From positions 496,001 to 560,000 of the forward strand of contig SEMN01000125.1 in assembly GCA_005408345.1 (NCBI GenBank): DNA of 64,000 nucleotides, read 5' to 3'. Origin of the DNA: Macquaria australasica. Lineage: Eukaryota > Chordata > Actinopteri > Centrarchiformes > Percichthyidae. The position numbers and the translations under genes were made by a program. The notes under the pieces were generated by a model that was not told where the DNA came from, did no database searches, and saw nothing but the letters and a program-made list of their open reading frames with translations. Shown here one piece after another: positions 1 to 14,200 of the stretch. Position 1 is the first letter of the stretch. Each line of letters opens with the position of its first letter.

Positions 1-58
1 ATATATTAATGGACTGTATCACTTAGTTTGAATTTCAGGGCAACTGCATAGTGTTTAT

Positions 59-504
59 ACCATTGACTGTATATGAAGATGGACGACATGACAGCTCCCC
101 AAAAGTGAAGCCAAAACATCTGGATCACCCCCTGGTGGCTGGCTGCAGTACAGGTCATAAACCCCGCCTCCTCCATGTTAGCGGATGGGACATGATGGTT
201 TCTGTCATTTTAGGTAGCTCTTATCACGTTTGTTCAAGTGTTCATTTTTATGATAAGTTTGGTTTTAATTAGTTATTTGATGCTATTAAAAGGGGGTGTG
301 ACGTCATGATTCACAACTTGTGGTGTGCTCGCGATTGGTTCAGACGGGTGTGTGGGCGGGACCTCGATCACTACTGCAGACTCTTGCTCCAAATGACCTC
401 ACCAGAGCAAAATGGCAGCTCCCGTATCCGGGGTATTTTAGCTTCATTTTTATACAGTGGGAGGAAGTGGAGACGCATCGTCTGTCTTTATATACAGTCT
501 ATGG
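59..504. mobile_element. MITE with CCATAGACTGTATATAA-type ends
   Basis: Inverted termini: CCATTGACTGTATATGAAGA at 59-78 and the reverse complement form TCTTTATATACAGTCTATGG at 485-504. The interior is a non-coding fish repeat (words 'ctggtggctggctgcagtacaggtcataaa' and 'ccgcctcctccatgtta'), with open frames only by chance. Confidence 0.75.
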
Positions 505-524
505 TTTATACTATAAACTATAAT

Positions 525-777
525 CAGGGTTCGTACAAAGTCTTGAAAGTTTGGAAAATGCTTAATTTTAACCGTTATGCTTTCAAGGTTAGAAATATGC
601 TTGAATTCAAATATACGCCTTGAAAAATGCTTGATTTTTCAACATAATCTGATGTTTCATCTACACTTTTAAATGTTTGAAATGAAACGACCGCGTTGTC
701 ATATTTGTTTGACATTTTTTGGTTTAGGTACCTTGAACGTGATTGAATTTTACTCTTAAAAAGCTCTATGAACCCTG
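525..777 (+). mobile_element. MITE family R (ends CAGGGTTCGTACA), copy 1
   Basis: Starts CAGGGTTCGTACAAAG and ends AGCTCTATGAACCCTG, flanked by TATAAT on both sides. Interior words 'gtcttgaaagtttggaaaatgc' and 'ccttgaaaaatgcttgattttt' recur in the other copies. hAT-like by its ends; the superfamily is an inference. Confidence 0.8.
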
Positions 778-2314
778 TATAATGCAGCCATCCAACTTAG
801 GTTATTTTCTTCGTCTAAAAAAAGATGATGACAGATTGCAGTGAATTGTGGTGGATCCAAGTCTAAGGTTTTCTGACGTAGTAAAACTATTGAGAGAGTT
901 CATTCCAATTCATAAAGGGATTTTTGCAGAGTCAAAAAATGAAATCAAATTTCGGTCAGTGGTTTACGAGCAGATATTGTCAACCTCAGCATCAATTAAC
1001 AACCTTAAAATGTGAGAGACAGGAATGATGTTTAACGGCGAGTTAGGAAATTCTGTTGTAGCAGAAATTTGAGAGTGCCTTTCAGTTATTTCACATTTTA
1101 AGTAAAAACTTTCCATTGTTTTGCACATTAAAGCAGATACAACAGGAGAAATTAATCTAAAAGTTAATTGTGCGTGTGGTTGAGCAGAAACCTCCTCATG
1201 TTGATTCGTGTCACCCAGCTGTGAACTGTCTCAAGACTGCGACAGTCTACTACTTATAGCAGCATAGTGCGAGAGCCAGAGTGCCTATTGTGTATTTGTG
1301 TCTGTCTGTCTCTCTCTGTGTGTGGCCATATATGTGTGTGCATTGTGCATTCATGCAACCATCTATGTGAGACGGGACTTTCACCTCAATGGCAGATTGT
1401 TGTGCATTCATGGGAGAGCAGCAGACAAAGACAAACTGTCGTTCTCTGCTGCGCTGTATGCTACACAGCTACAATGTGAACTAGTCTGGCAACATGCCTC
1501 GTGCTGCACTATACTGAAAACCTTGTTAACTGAATTATGGTAAATGGGTCAGATGTATAAATGATGCCCACACATTCACACACACAAAAAAAACAATGCT
1601 TTTACACCATTTACCCATACATAAACTGTTCTTTGTAAAAGCAGAACATTTGGTGAGAATGTGCACACGAGGCATACCTCAAATCAGGTCAGCATGTGGT
1701 GAACGTGAGTGATGGATGACAGAGAAAATAAGGGGACAGAATCTAAATAATAAAACATTGGGTTTTTCCCGGTTGTCAGCGAATTTCACTGATCATTTTT
1801 TGTTATCACTCTTTTATTAAAGGCCTCATTTTATTTCCTGTTTTAATGTTTTCATTTTATCCTTTATAGTGAGGCACTTTGTAAAGTTTGTTTGGATAAC
1901 AGCGCTGTAAACTTAATCACTGATTATCTTTCAGACATTTAGTAATGATGAGTTGTGCTGTGTGTGTGTGTTGATATCTGCTCTGGTGCTGTTGGACAGA
2001 CTTGTCGATGTGGCAAAACTGAGCTTCTCCTTTGCTGTTCTTTTGAATGACCGGTCTAAAGACTACAGTAGTGGAGCAGGCAGAAGTACTGATATGGAAA
2101 TGAGTCATCAATTTATGGCTAATTATGGGAGCTGAAATAAGGCTTGTGTATGTTGCCCAGTTTCACAATGCTTAAGATTTATAAAAACAGAACCATGCGT
2201 ATATACAACTCTGACAAAAAGAATATGAATGCATATTTATAGTTTTAGTCTCTACAGTTTTATGCATCTGGCTATCAGACTTCGTTTTATACCTGACAAA
2301 CTGACAGATACACT

Positions 2315-2725
2315 GCCACTTTATTAGGAACTTCGGTACAATCCAATACAACACTTCAGCCATAAATTCTACCTTCAAATAGATAATAATGTTAAGTTTT
2401 GATGGTGTTAATTTAACTATGTTACTGAGGTTGTAGTTGGCAGCAGTGTTGGACTGAACTGCATTATACTGAGGTGTTTCTAATGTTTTGCCCACCAGAT
2501 TTACAAACATGGAGGGGCGGGTGGGAATATTAGAAACACATTTCAATATAATGCAGTCCAGTTCAACACCACCACTAACTACGACCTCAGTAACAAACAG
2601 AGTTGAATTAAACACCTCTCTGACAGTGTCAACAAAAACCGAACATTATCTTCCTAAATGCAGAATTTGTGGCAGATTGACTGTTGTATTGGGTTGCATT
2701 GAATTGTATAGCTGTACCTAATAAA
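2315..2725. mobile_element. Fish MITE with TTTATTAGG...CCTAATAAA ends
   Basis: Ends CTGCCACTTTATTAGGAAC and TGTACCTAATAAATTGG are inverted copies. The centre is also partly palindromic around 2470-2550 (TTTCTAAT / ATTAGAAA). Related copies at 16805-17155, 17400-17475 and 28945-29050. Confidence 0.7.
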
Positions 2726-3565
2726 TTGGCCTGCAAGTTTAAATGACAATGTTGTCAATCAACCAAACCAAAAACCACCCTAAAAACAAACAATGATTTT
2801 GTATTTAACATTGTTTTACTTTGAAGCAACTAATTACTAATAGCAATAAATGAATAACCGACTGGTAACAGTTTAAAAAGTGCAGCTACAGTATCTTTTA
2901 GTCGACTTGTATGACATCACTCATTGTGAAGCTGAAACTTCCTGTTAACCTCATGGCCATTTACCATATTAATAGGAAGCAGCCATTCGTCATCAGCATT
3001 TTTAATGAATCCACATAAGCTCTGAATTTTAACACGACCAGTCAGTCAGCAGTGTCAGCGACAGACCGGAGTGTGAGTCAGGTTTAGGCAGATTTACTGG
3101 AAAAGCATGTTAAATGTCACCCCTCTGTCCTTTTCCTGGTTCAATACACATTCCTCTGTTTGCTGCGAGCGACAGACTATTCATCAGTCGGAGGCCGCAG
3201 GGTGGAGCTCGTCCATTATTGGTATTCATGAGCAGGCAGTGAGTTTCAGTGGAGACCCACCACAGTTTTTGGGTGACCTACTTTGATTGTGTGAAATGCA
3301 GCAGCAAAAGTGCGTGTGTGTGAGAGAGAGAGAGACAGAAAAATTACACTTTGTTGTTTATAAGAGCCCTACAGGTAATCCATGTTACACTCAGTTTGTG
3401 TTGTTGTGAGCTGTGACGTTATCTCTGAGGAATGTTGTTGAATCAGCTTTGAGACTTTGTTTTAGCTGCAGTTGTGAGGACATCAGCCGTAGTGACTGTA
3501 CCCGCAGTGATTAAATATATATCTGATTCTCTGAAAATGTCTATATGCAGTTTCCTTCCTCTGAT

Positions 3566-3608
3566 GTCCAGAATTAACAAGCTCAGTAGAAGCTTGTTAA
3601 TTCTGGAC
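3566..3608. repeat. Perfect 18-bp inverted repeat with 7-base loop
   Basis: Arms GTCCAGAATTAACAAGCT (3566-3583) and AGCTTGTTAATTCTGGAC (3591-3608) around CAGTAGA. No mismatches. Inside the swap70 3'-side intron, not within a recognised repeat. Confidence 0.9.
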
Positions 3609-4702
3609 TTAATCATTCATGATAGATCCGTGAGTTTGAAGGATTATCAAACAGAAATAATACTATCATTTATTATATTCATATTATATTTATAATATTA
3701 TAAGAAGGGGAAGTGATTTTATCTCGTCATGAGGTAAACAGTAGAAATCCGGTGTCCACACTACAAAGTAGTCTACCAGGAATGTTTGGTAGCGTTGTGT
3801 TGCAGTTGAAAAGTTGAGCCAGGTTCAGCTTTAATGCCAGAGTCCTCTGCATCGGCCTCATGCAAATGAACGAGGGGGCTGCGTTTTGGGCTGAAAGTCG
3901 GTCTGAACGCTGCCTTTTAGAGATTCAGTCAGTGGTAATCAAACCAAAGCTGAGATTTCTGTGACGATTAATCCTCTTCAGACAGAAACTGCTCCTCATA
4001 GTTTTAAGTTCTTCATTTTGCTTGTGTCAAGATGTGACTGACGATGCCGGATGAAGAGAGATCCCATGAGTTTACGTTCCAGCGTAAAGAGGAAGCTTTA
4101 CAGAACAGACACTCTGTATCCAAACAGCTGAGTCAGCAATCCAAATGACAACGTGCGTCTGGTCTTAAATACCCACACAGCTTGAAGTCCTTTGCTCGTC
4201 TGTGCTGCTTCAAAAACTATTTGGAAACAACTTGTCTTCCTCCTCCAGGACACTTAATGCTTCACCCTGGAGAGGAAAGGCCTCCACTCCTTCCTGTTTG
4301 TTTGTTTGTTTGTTTTTGAGTGGTGTGCTTTAAATAATTGGCTCTTTTTTTTTTTTTTTTAATCTTACAGGTTTAGAAATTCCCTAACTAACAGATTCCA
4401 GTGAAATATTTCCTCCATATCGCTTTCCTTTTTTCCCCCCTTATTTAAAACAGAAAAACATATCCTGGTGTTTTAGGTGTACAGTGCTTATCACCTACAG
4501 CGTTATCTACAGATAACGTTTGTGCTTATAATTTCAAGTCTATAAGCAGTTTTACACTTTCACTGTTTTTATCCAAATGTATTTTAATTGCCTTGGAGTG
4601 GGGTGTTTTATGAGCTCCTTATCTGTGTGTTTGTTTTGACAAAAATTTGAATATCTTAAGTGTTTATGAATTTTTTTTTGTTTTATATAAAAGTATTTTA
4701 CA

Positions 4703-4976
4703 CTAGAGCTGTAATGATTAGTCGATTTATCGTTTAGTCGAATGAAAGAAAATGAATTGCCAACTATTTTTCATGCAAAAATGTCAAACATTTGCTGGTT
4801 CCAGCTTCTTAAATGTGAGGATTTGTTGCTATTTCTTGTCATTAAATGAAGAGTCTTTGGGTTTTGGACTGTTGGTTGGACAAAAGAAGCAATTTGAAGA
4901 CGTCACTTCTGGGAAATGTTTTGACATTTTAAAGACTAAGCGATTAATCGTGAAAATAATCGTTAGTAGCAGCCCC
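4703..4976. mobile_element. MITE family G (AGGGCTGCAACTAATGATTA type)
   Basis: Ends AGAGCTGTAATGATTAGTCG and ATCGTTAGTAGCAGCCC are inverted copies. The interior has 'tgctggttccagcttctaaatgtgagg', a word repeated through the window. This is a very common percomorph element, and at least eleven copies lie in this window. Confidence 0.8.
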
Positions 4977-5338
4977 ATTTTAGACTTAAATAATGGAAAA
5001 GAACCTCAACAATGCAACTGATATTCCTTTTTGGCCCAAAGAAAAAGCAACTTACATCAACATGTAGAAGTTAAAGTCAGTGGAAACAAAGGTAACTTTT
5101 ACCGAATAGATTGATCTCTGAAACCCACACTACACTGAGGATAATCACGCCTTGTTTGCACTCCCACATCATGTTGACAGGTAATTATGGATCACTCCTC
5201 CACTTCTCATGTCAAATCAACACTTCCACATTGAGCCATTTTAAATTCAGGATACTATAAAAGGGAACTGGTAATGCAGCAGACGTTTCCTGACCAGACC
5301 GGATTCAGAGGAACTCTGAATGTGTGTCTTCTGCTCAC

Positions 5339-8233
5339 CTTCCTCATGTTCTCCAGTTCGAGCTGTTTAGCCTCATTGGCCGTCTGCAGCTCCCTCATCC
5401 TCAGCTCCAGCTCCTCCTGCTCAGCCTGATGCTTCAGCCGCATCTCCCGCCGCTTCTGCCGAGCCTCGCGGTGCGGCGCCGGCCGGCCCTGACGCAGCAG
5501 GCTCACACAGGTCTGGATGGCTGCAAGGAAAACACGGAGGAGACGTAAAAATCGTGTTGTGATTTCACTCAGAGCTGTCTGTAAATGAATGTACACAAAA
5601 GCAAAACTAACAAGAGGTCCAGATAATCAGTGAAGAGCCGTGAAGCTTTGGATTAATTAACGCAAAAATCTGTTTATCAATAGCCTTCGTATAAGAGCTG
5701 AAACATCATAGAAAAGAGAAAATAAGTGCTTCTTAATCTATTTTAATCATCAATTAGTTGTTTTCAGGTCATTTTTAAAGCAAAAACTACCGAATATATG
5801 TGGGTTTTTGCTGCTTTTCCTTCTTTCTTTGTCATATATGATTGTAAACTGAATATTTTTGGGTTTCGGACTGTTGCTTGGACAAAACGACATTTGAAGA
5901 TGTCACCTTGGGTTCTGCAAAAGTGCATATTTCTCCATTTTCTGACACTCTATAGAATAAACGATTAATTGAGAAAATAATCTGCAGATTAACCAATAAT
6001 GAAAATAATTGTGAGTTGCGGCCTTACTTTGTATCCTAGGGGGAATAAATTAAAAGAAGAAGAATACTTTTATTCCCTTCTTGGTCAAAATTGTTATCAA
6101 AATGAGTTTCACAGTGTTGCTAAAGTTTTTAAAATTGACAAACTGCGATGTAGGACAAGTATTCTGTATTTAGACGTGATTTAATTTCCCATTGAGATTA
6201 ATAAAGTCCTCTATCTTTATTAACTTGACACATCTCAAATGAAAAAATCTTGTAAGCAAAATATACAGAGAAAACTAAAACATTCACTATCACTTAAATC
6301 CAGCTTTGGCAACACAAAAGGTCAAAAGTGCATTTGCAGCAGTAGGGAGTGAATGAGTGAGACACTGAGTCACCAGGCTCACAGCTACAGAATTAAATAA
6401 TGATTATCTGATAAGTAGTAAGAGGAATAATGGCTGTGATGTCGCTACTCACTCTGGATCCACTCCTGCTTCTTCTTCTTGTCCGAGGCACTTATTTCAA
6501 AGCTTTTCTGCGACGACTTGATGAGGAAGAGGCACTTCTTTCCCTCCTTATCTTGTAGAGGCTGCAGCCAAAAACAATAGCCAAGTATTACACCTCCTGA
6601 TAAAGAAGAGTGCACGCCACAATATTCAGTTGCACAATCAATATCTCGTGTAACGAAATACTGTCAACTCAAGGTCCACTTACTTTATTAGCTTTTTCAG
6701 AGCTTTCAACTGTGCTAACTGTGCGCATTGCTTCATCAGCTATGAAGGAAATGAAATGCGATACTGATCAACGTCAAGAATAACTTCCTTTGTTTTTTTC
6801 TTTCAATTAAATTAAATTCAGTTTTATTTATTTAGCGCCATATCATAAGTGTGATAAGTTATCTCGGCACTTTTTCGAGTAGAGCAGGTCTAGACCGACT
6901 CTCTTCTTCTGACTTTTCTCTTTTATCTACTGAACTTCTCACCGTGACTGATCTAAGATAATGTGGGAATTGACTCCCTAATCTGATCCAAAAACGTAAT
7001 TAATAATAGCCAACTAATCGCTATATCTGGTTGGCTAACATCACTGTACTGTTGTAAGCACATGTGATTTGATAGACCCATGAAACAGCACCAGTCATGG
7101 ACTAAAAACCGAGATCTGCGTATTAGATGCAGGCGATGTTCCTGATATTTTGTACACCCTGGTTCCAGATATCACTGATAATTGATCACTGTCAAGGCCA
7201 GAGCGGCTGACAGATAAGTGGAGAGTTTCTTGCCTCCACGCGGCAGTTTCCGTCCAGTAAGATGTCTCCTTTCTGTTCGGCCAGGTCCTCGCTGACGTAG
7301 TAGGACATGGAGTTTGGTTTCAGCATGAACCAGCGCTCCGTCCAGTTCTTCCTCATGTGACCTTTCTTCATCATGTAGCCCTGCAGACATAAAGGAGGAC
7401 ATGAATCGGGGAAATTTAAACCAACAAATCAAGCAGTTCCTCAGTCGGTACACTTATCTACTGACCAGGGAGGTGGCCAAGGAAATATGCCAGAACAGCA
7501 AGGTCTTCAGTGGACACAATTGTTCATTGACCAAAGAGTAATATGCAAAAAAAAAAAGGGAGGAAACTGTGGTGTGGCTCAGAACAGGTTGAAAACATCA
7601 CAGAAATTAGGCCAAGGTCAGCAGGTGGTTATACAACTTTGAGCCCAGAAGGAGGGTGAAAATGGCTATAAAAGTGTGCATTGGATTGTCAGTTACTTCA
7701 TGGACTGACTCAGGTTTGTGTGTGCTTGTACGCTTGACTGTTGGTTGCTCCATGAACTAACTCGGGTTTGCTGTACTTGTTGATTTGTCAGTAAACTATT
7801 CATATTAGAACTCTTTTGACTCTTGAATTATTTTTGAGTATTGAAGTGCTTATAGTGTGGTGAAGGTCCTGAAGACATCTGGCTCATCTTTGGGATTTTT
7901 CTCCCATATCCCTATATGATTCTGAACATTAAATCTTTGTGTTCTTTCTTTTTCTCAATAATGAATGGTTTCTGCATTTACACTTTTTTTTTTGTCTCAA
8001 CATGACCCCAGTAACACATTCACACAGTCTTTCACTAGAGAACATACAGCCCTGCCCCACATTACCACAAACTCTCACGTCCTTATTTTGGACATATTGC
8101 AAAGCTGCTGTTTTAATTCAGCCTTGAAGTGTTTTATGATTTTTTATTTTTGCAGCTTTTCCTTCTGTGTAGTTTAATCACTGTAGTTACATTTTATTCT
8201 TGCAAAATAAGTTGAACTTCTCAGTTGATGTTC

Positions 8234-8268
<35 letters not shown>

Positions 8269-11200
8269 ACTGACTTGACTGAAGAAACACTTGTCACATG
8301 TCACCACATTAGGCCTTAGTCCTGACATCATTGTCAGACACAGTAGAGACTTAAAATGTATTAGACTTGTCTGATGTTATTTTATATTTTTTATGGTCAA
8401 CAAATCCCATGAAAAGACCAAAACCAACAATGTGTTATTCCATCTCCCAGCACTTTCCAACAAATCTTTAAAAACAGGACATAAATATATAGTATCATTT
8501 AAAAAAAAAAAAAATTCTAAAACAAATGTTAGTCAAACAGTTATAAATAGTGCATTTGTTGGGGACTATTTTCATGTGCAGATTAACAAACATTTAGTAT
8601 TCCAGTGATGTGTTTGGGATTAAGTCAAATTAAACCAGTGTGTGTGTTCATGGTAATGAAGGAACATGTCACCCAGCGCAACAGTGACTCACTGATGTTT
8701 AATAGTTTTTGGACAACAATGGAGCTCTATGGCACAGAGGAAGAAGATATATCAGGCTTTAGATACACAGAAAATACTTGTTGGGTTTGGTCTTTTCATG
8801 AGGTTTGTTGACAGTAAGAAAAACAGAATATCAGAGTTATCCTTTAACTTGAGTTTTACTTTGTATTTGAAAAGATAGAAATCATTCAGCAACATCCACG
8901 CACTGAAGATGAAATTAAACAAACTTTCTAATCATGTATCCAATGTCAAAGACCATCCTTGAATAGAGACGACCACTTGCTGTCATGTGACCAAGGTTCC
9001 ACATATGAACCAGTTCCATTCACTGATTAAGACCATGAGATGCAGTTTAAAGCTCTGGAAGAGTAAGTGAAACTTTGAGTTAAGATTACTGGACCATGAT
9101 ATTACAAAAGAGCTACAGTGTTTGCCAATAGCTAGAAAAAATGAAGCCTGCTTTTGTTTACATCCGTGTGAAATCAAAGACTTGTTTCAATGATTACTAA
9201 GATGTTTTAGTGGTAACTGAGGGGATCAGTGTTGTGTCTGTGCAGATGTGCTGCCCACCTGTTTGAGCACGTCCAGGATGAGCTCCTGATAGACCTCGTT
9301 GATGCCCATGGAGAGCGTCTGGCGGTCCATGCCCTTACTGAAGTGACCCGACCCCACCAGCCTGATGAGCTCCCAGGCGTTCACACTCTGCTGCTTCGAG
9401 TTCAGCTGCAGCTTGTAGTCCTCGAAACGCTCCTCCACCCAGCTGCCCCCCATCGCCTCCGTCAGCTTGTGCAGGAAGTACTCAATCTGTGCATGGACAC
9501 ACACACACGAGCATAAGACAAAGCTCACACACACCAAACATACAAACAGGCAAAACAACCTGTTTGTTCCTTCTTTTTTTTATTAAAACATCCAACTGTT
9601 CACTTACACTAAAGACAACCGTCCCTGTCCTGTATTTTTCTCACTGTTTGTCTCTGCATGGGCTGATTGGGGCATATAATACGTTTCTTTTGCAAACAAT
9701 CTTCCTGTGATTCAGCTCTGGTGTTTGTTATACCCAACAATAAATCTTCCAGCGTTTGTAAAAGAACAGGAAGCTGGAAACTTCCTTTTCTGCTCTTGAG
9801 CAACAGACGTTTTTTAACTGGCCAGTTACTGCAGCAGCGGAGCATCTGACCACATACACAACAGTACAACTAACATCCAGGTCTGAGTTCATGTCCGACC
9901 TGTATGAGCTCGAAATGAACAAAAGCCCATTTAAATGAGTTGTGACTGTAGTGGGAAGTTAACGCTGACTGGCTAATCTGATTCTATAAATTCTCTATAA
10001 ACACTTACGTCAATAACTTCTCCTATTTTGACAAGCAACCAACCATTTCGGAGTGAGTGCTTTCCAATGTAAAGATGTAGTAGACAGGTACTGAGGAAAA
10101 TTACATATTACAGTGGCAGATTCATCAGCCAGTGTGCTGCAAGTTTACACGTTAGTACCCAGCCTATAGTGGATCAATTAGGATCCTTATGGACCTAAAA
10201 TCAGCTGTCAGCTTTCCTGCTCTAGATTCAAAATCAGACTTTTTGAAAGTATGCAATCCTGACGTTTGGAAGAAAAAAATATTCAAGTGTTTAGAGCAGT
10301 GAACGCACTGCAGCCTTCACTGACTGTCAATTAAAAATGAGGTTTTATGGAAAACAAGAATCGTCTAGTCCAGAGGGCCTCTCCAGGGGGGCTCCAAACT
10401 GTTGCACGGGAGGCTCAGTGAATGGAAGTGAAAAAATATTACTTTAGTTATCAAAAGGAGATCACATAGAACAGTCTAAATGTGTGTGATCTGGTTAAAG
10501 AGATAGTTTAGAGATAGAGTCGTTTTGGGGAATTTTACAGTTTTTCCCCAGAGTCAGAAACTAATAAAAGCCTCAGGACAGACCTTTTTTATATATATTT
10601 GTTGTCTGAAGTTGTGTCAAACAGCAATATTAAGCTATCTTGGCTCAACTGTTGAGTGTCTATGGAATCAAATAACATAATCATGATCCCATAGGCATAC
10701 AGGAATTGAGCGAAACAAAGCAACGATTACTATGCTTGATCAGCTTCTCAGGCTCTGTTTGATCAGTTTGATCAGACATTGCCTGATTCTCAATCAGGAC
10801 ATTTTCTTATCTACAGACTGTATTTTATTTCTGCAAAGTTCTTTAACACGGGGTTACGACATGTTTATTTTCCACAAACTAAAAAAGGTATAGAAGTATT
10901 GGTATAATGTAATGCTACAGTCATTACAGGTTGGAAGAAGTTGGGAATCTGCACCGCTTCACTAAATGTTTTAACATGATGAAATGTCATTTGAAGCTGA
11001 TGTTTGAGGGCCTGAACCCAAAACTGTCTGTTTTACTTTAACTAAATGACGTTTGGTGAAAAAAGTGTCACCAGTGGCTTTATTAGACACAAAGTAATCA
11101 TACAAATTTGTCACAAAAACACCCCTCCTTTAAAGTTTCTGCAGTGATACGTTAGTGAACGCTCACCTCCTCAGTGACGATGATCAGCGGGTATCTGTCC

Positions 11201-14200
11201 TCAGACAGGAAGTTGAAGATGCACCAGATCTTGAAGGCGTCGTTGTGGGAGATGCAGATCTGGCTTTGATCCAGGTTTTTCCTGGAGCACAACGTCCAGC
11301 ACATTTTGTTGAAGTCCTGGCGGTCAAAGTTATCCGTCACCTGTGGCAGAGCAGAACAGCAGCTCGGGTGAGTGATGGGTTCATGAACAGTTTGTTTTTC
11401 TAGGAAGCCGTACAGTTTGTAGGGAGACGAGCAGAGGACGCAGATAAATTTAAAAAAAAAAAAAAAAACCCGAGTTGGCAAACATCCCCCTGATCCCCCT
11501 GCTGACATTTCCATGAGTACAACGTGTTGGTCAGTAGTTCCCAACCTTTTTGAATAATAACGCTTTAAAGTGAAGCACATAAGTTTCAGATTTCTTTAAG
11601 TTGTGATGTTCTTCTTGGATTGTTTCATTTGAAAAGTCTTTTAAAAAAAAGATTTGAACCGGGGATGTTGCACATCTTGGACCCTTTGGCCACGACGACA
11701 CCCATTTGAATAGTTTTTAGAGACCTGAAGAGGTAACACTAATTAGTATTTCACGCTAAAAAAAAAAAGCAAAGATTAGAGAAAAGTCAGAAAAGTTTAT
11801 CAATGTTATGTATCTCACAACCAGTCAGGTTTATCTTGTGACCCGTTGGAGGGTCCTGACCCCCAATTTGGGAACCACTGCTCAAGGTAGACATTTTCTA
11901 ATGAGTTACCTTTTATAAAACGTTTACAAGTTGTAACTAATGGTTTTATTAATGTTTCTAAATCATATCCTAATTCTCCATAGATTATAAGTTATAAGCC
12001 ATTAATAAGAACTTTTGGGTTGCCAGGTTGTGAAAAATCCCTCTGACTGATTGGACTGTGTAGCCACTGTCCTTCTGGAAAATGGCTGCAGAAAAAAAAA
12101 ATCAATTTATTAATATTAACTTACAGATGTTAGCGATATATTAATAAATATGTAATAACTCAGCCAAAGGGATTTTTAACAACCTGGCAACCCAGTATTT
12201 CTTACTAATGGCTTACCGCTTGTAAATCTTATTAACCCTGTATAGGGGTGGGAGGTGTATTAGAAAGTGGTCCCAAATTAGGATGTGACTTTATTAAACA
12301 GGTTTGTTAAATATTTGAAAGAAGAAAACATGAGAACACCACAGAATATCCTGAGTGTAACATGCTGAGCCACCAGTGAAGACCACATACTGTCAATGTA
12401 TATAAATTGAAGCATGTATGTATTTTCCCTCCCAGAGGGACGACTCGAATCCCGTCAGGGCAAAGCTGTCAAAACGAATGTGAGAGGAAAGTGGTCTCTC
12501 TTTCAGAAAAGAATAAAAATCTGTAGGGGTTCAAATTCCAGAGCTAGATGTGAGGAAAGCTCTTGAAAAAAGGTGCAGCCGGTGCTGTGGAGAGGGGAAG
12601 TGTTCTCCTGGAGCCGGTGAACAGTAGCGTCTCCATGGAGACTCCTGGCAGGCCGACCGAGCAGCACTCGTGTGGATTAGAAGAACATCTCGTCCTGCTG
12701 GCAGTCGTCCCGTCAAACAAGCCACCAGCAAAAAAAAAACCCCGAAACAACTCCCAACTCCCACTCTTAATAAAAACTGAACACGAAGTGAACCCTGAAA
12801 CTGAGCTCACCAAGCATCACATTTACAGTCTAAATTTGGCAATTTAAAAACTATTAGCATAAACAATTTGAGATATGTGGTGTAGTTGTTACAATTGTGG
12901 TTTGAGCAGGCAGCGATGCAGAACCTGGTTTCATAACACAAGATGTTCTCACACACATGCACACTAAAGATAATGACAATTGAAACAGCTACAGATAAAG
13001 TCCAGTATGTGAGCAGCGATAACATGAATAAATAAATGACTTGTTCATAGTACAACATGTGTCAGACCTGATGCTATTTTGCTCTTGTATCTTGAACAAT
13101 GAACAACTTTCTCTAACAGTTTATTTGAGTTGACGCTACGACGGCTTGGTAAGGTATCAGGAGTCACTACAGGGACACAGCAAGAAGATAATTATTATTA
13201 TAACCTCAGGGTTCCCACACCACTTTGAACATCAAATAAAAAGGGGCTTTTCAATGAATTTCTAACTCGTAAGTGAAATTAAAATAAGAAAAACAAATGT
13301 TTAGGAGGTATGAAATTATATTGGTCATAACTAGAATTAAAAATGATTCAAATCTAGACTCAATACAAGTCTCCATCACAGGTTTCTCATCAGAAAGTGA
13401 GACAAGGATCCTTGAGTGAAGACAGCTTGATGAATTTGGATGCTACACTCAAGGAATTCCAGTCATTTTCAAAAACCTTAAAGCACTAATGTCAATTCTA
13501 TGACATCCAAAACACGCTCTTCCGGTTCCCTTGTCTGGAAGTCAGTGGATTTCTTGAATGAATTTTTGCTTAGATACCTGAAATAAGGTCTGTGGTTAAC
13601 ACAAGCTTAAGAGTACGTCAGTAAATACCCCACTCGTGAATTTTAAAGCTTATATGTGTCTTTAAAAAGGCGGTTTATACGTTGTGTTTATACTCAACTA
13701 TTCTAACTCAAACCTTCTGAAAGGCTTTTGTAGAAGAGGTAAGCACACGAAATCAAATTACAAGTTGGAAGCTTAGTGGTGATGTTGAAGTCATCCAATG
13801 GAAAAATCCCATTGGCTTTTTGTCGAGGGAACCAGGGCGAACTTCCGGGTTGGCCCACAAAAGAGAAAAGAGAGAGAGAGAGAGAGATTCAGCTCGAGTG
13901 AATGACTGCAGTTGGAGTGAACTTTTCTAAAGCTACACAGGATCTGATGTAACTCTCTATTGTGCTAATTGAGGCCGAGTGCCTGTGTGGAAACCTGCGC
14001 TGGATGTGTGAAAGTGATCCTCCACCTAAAACTCTCTGAAAACAACCCTGTAGGCTCCAAAGTTAGCTGTAAAAAGTGTAGTTTATTTCAATTATTATTA
14101 TTATTATTATTATTATTTATTTATTTCTGTAGTTCAGCTTGAATGTCCATCAGTTACCGTGTAGTTCAACAGTTTCACAGCAGAAATAGCCTTTTTAAAA

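Larger units (their letters stand above)
1..5338. other. Intronic DNA of swap70 beyond exon 7; repeats, no exon seen
   Basis: On gene order this is the intron between exon 7 and the next, off-window, exon. It holds MITEs at 59-504, 525-777, 2315-2725 and 4703-4976, a perfect hairpin at 3566-3608, a (TTTG)n at 4300-4318 and T-runs. None of the remaining coiled-coil coding exons could be found on the minus strand. Confidence 0.6.

Noticed and set aside
1..5338. Remaining swap70 coiled-coil exons
   Set aside because: No minus-strand frame with E/Q/R/L-rich coiled-coil coding and splice sites was seen; the exons must lie left of the window.
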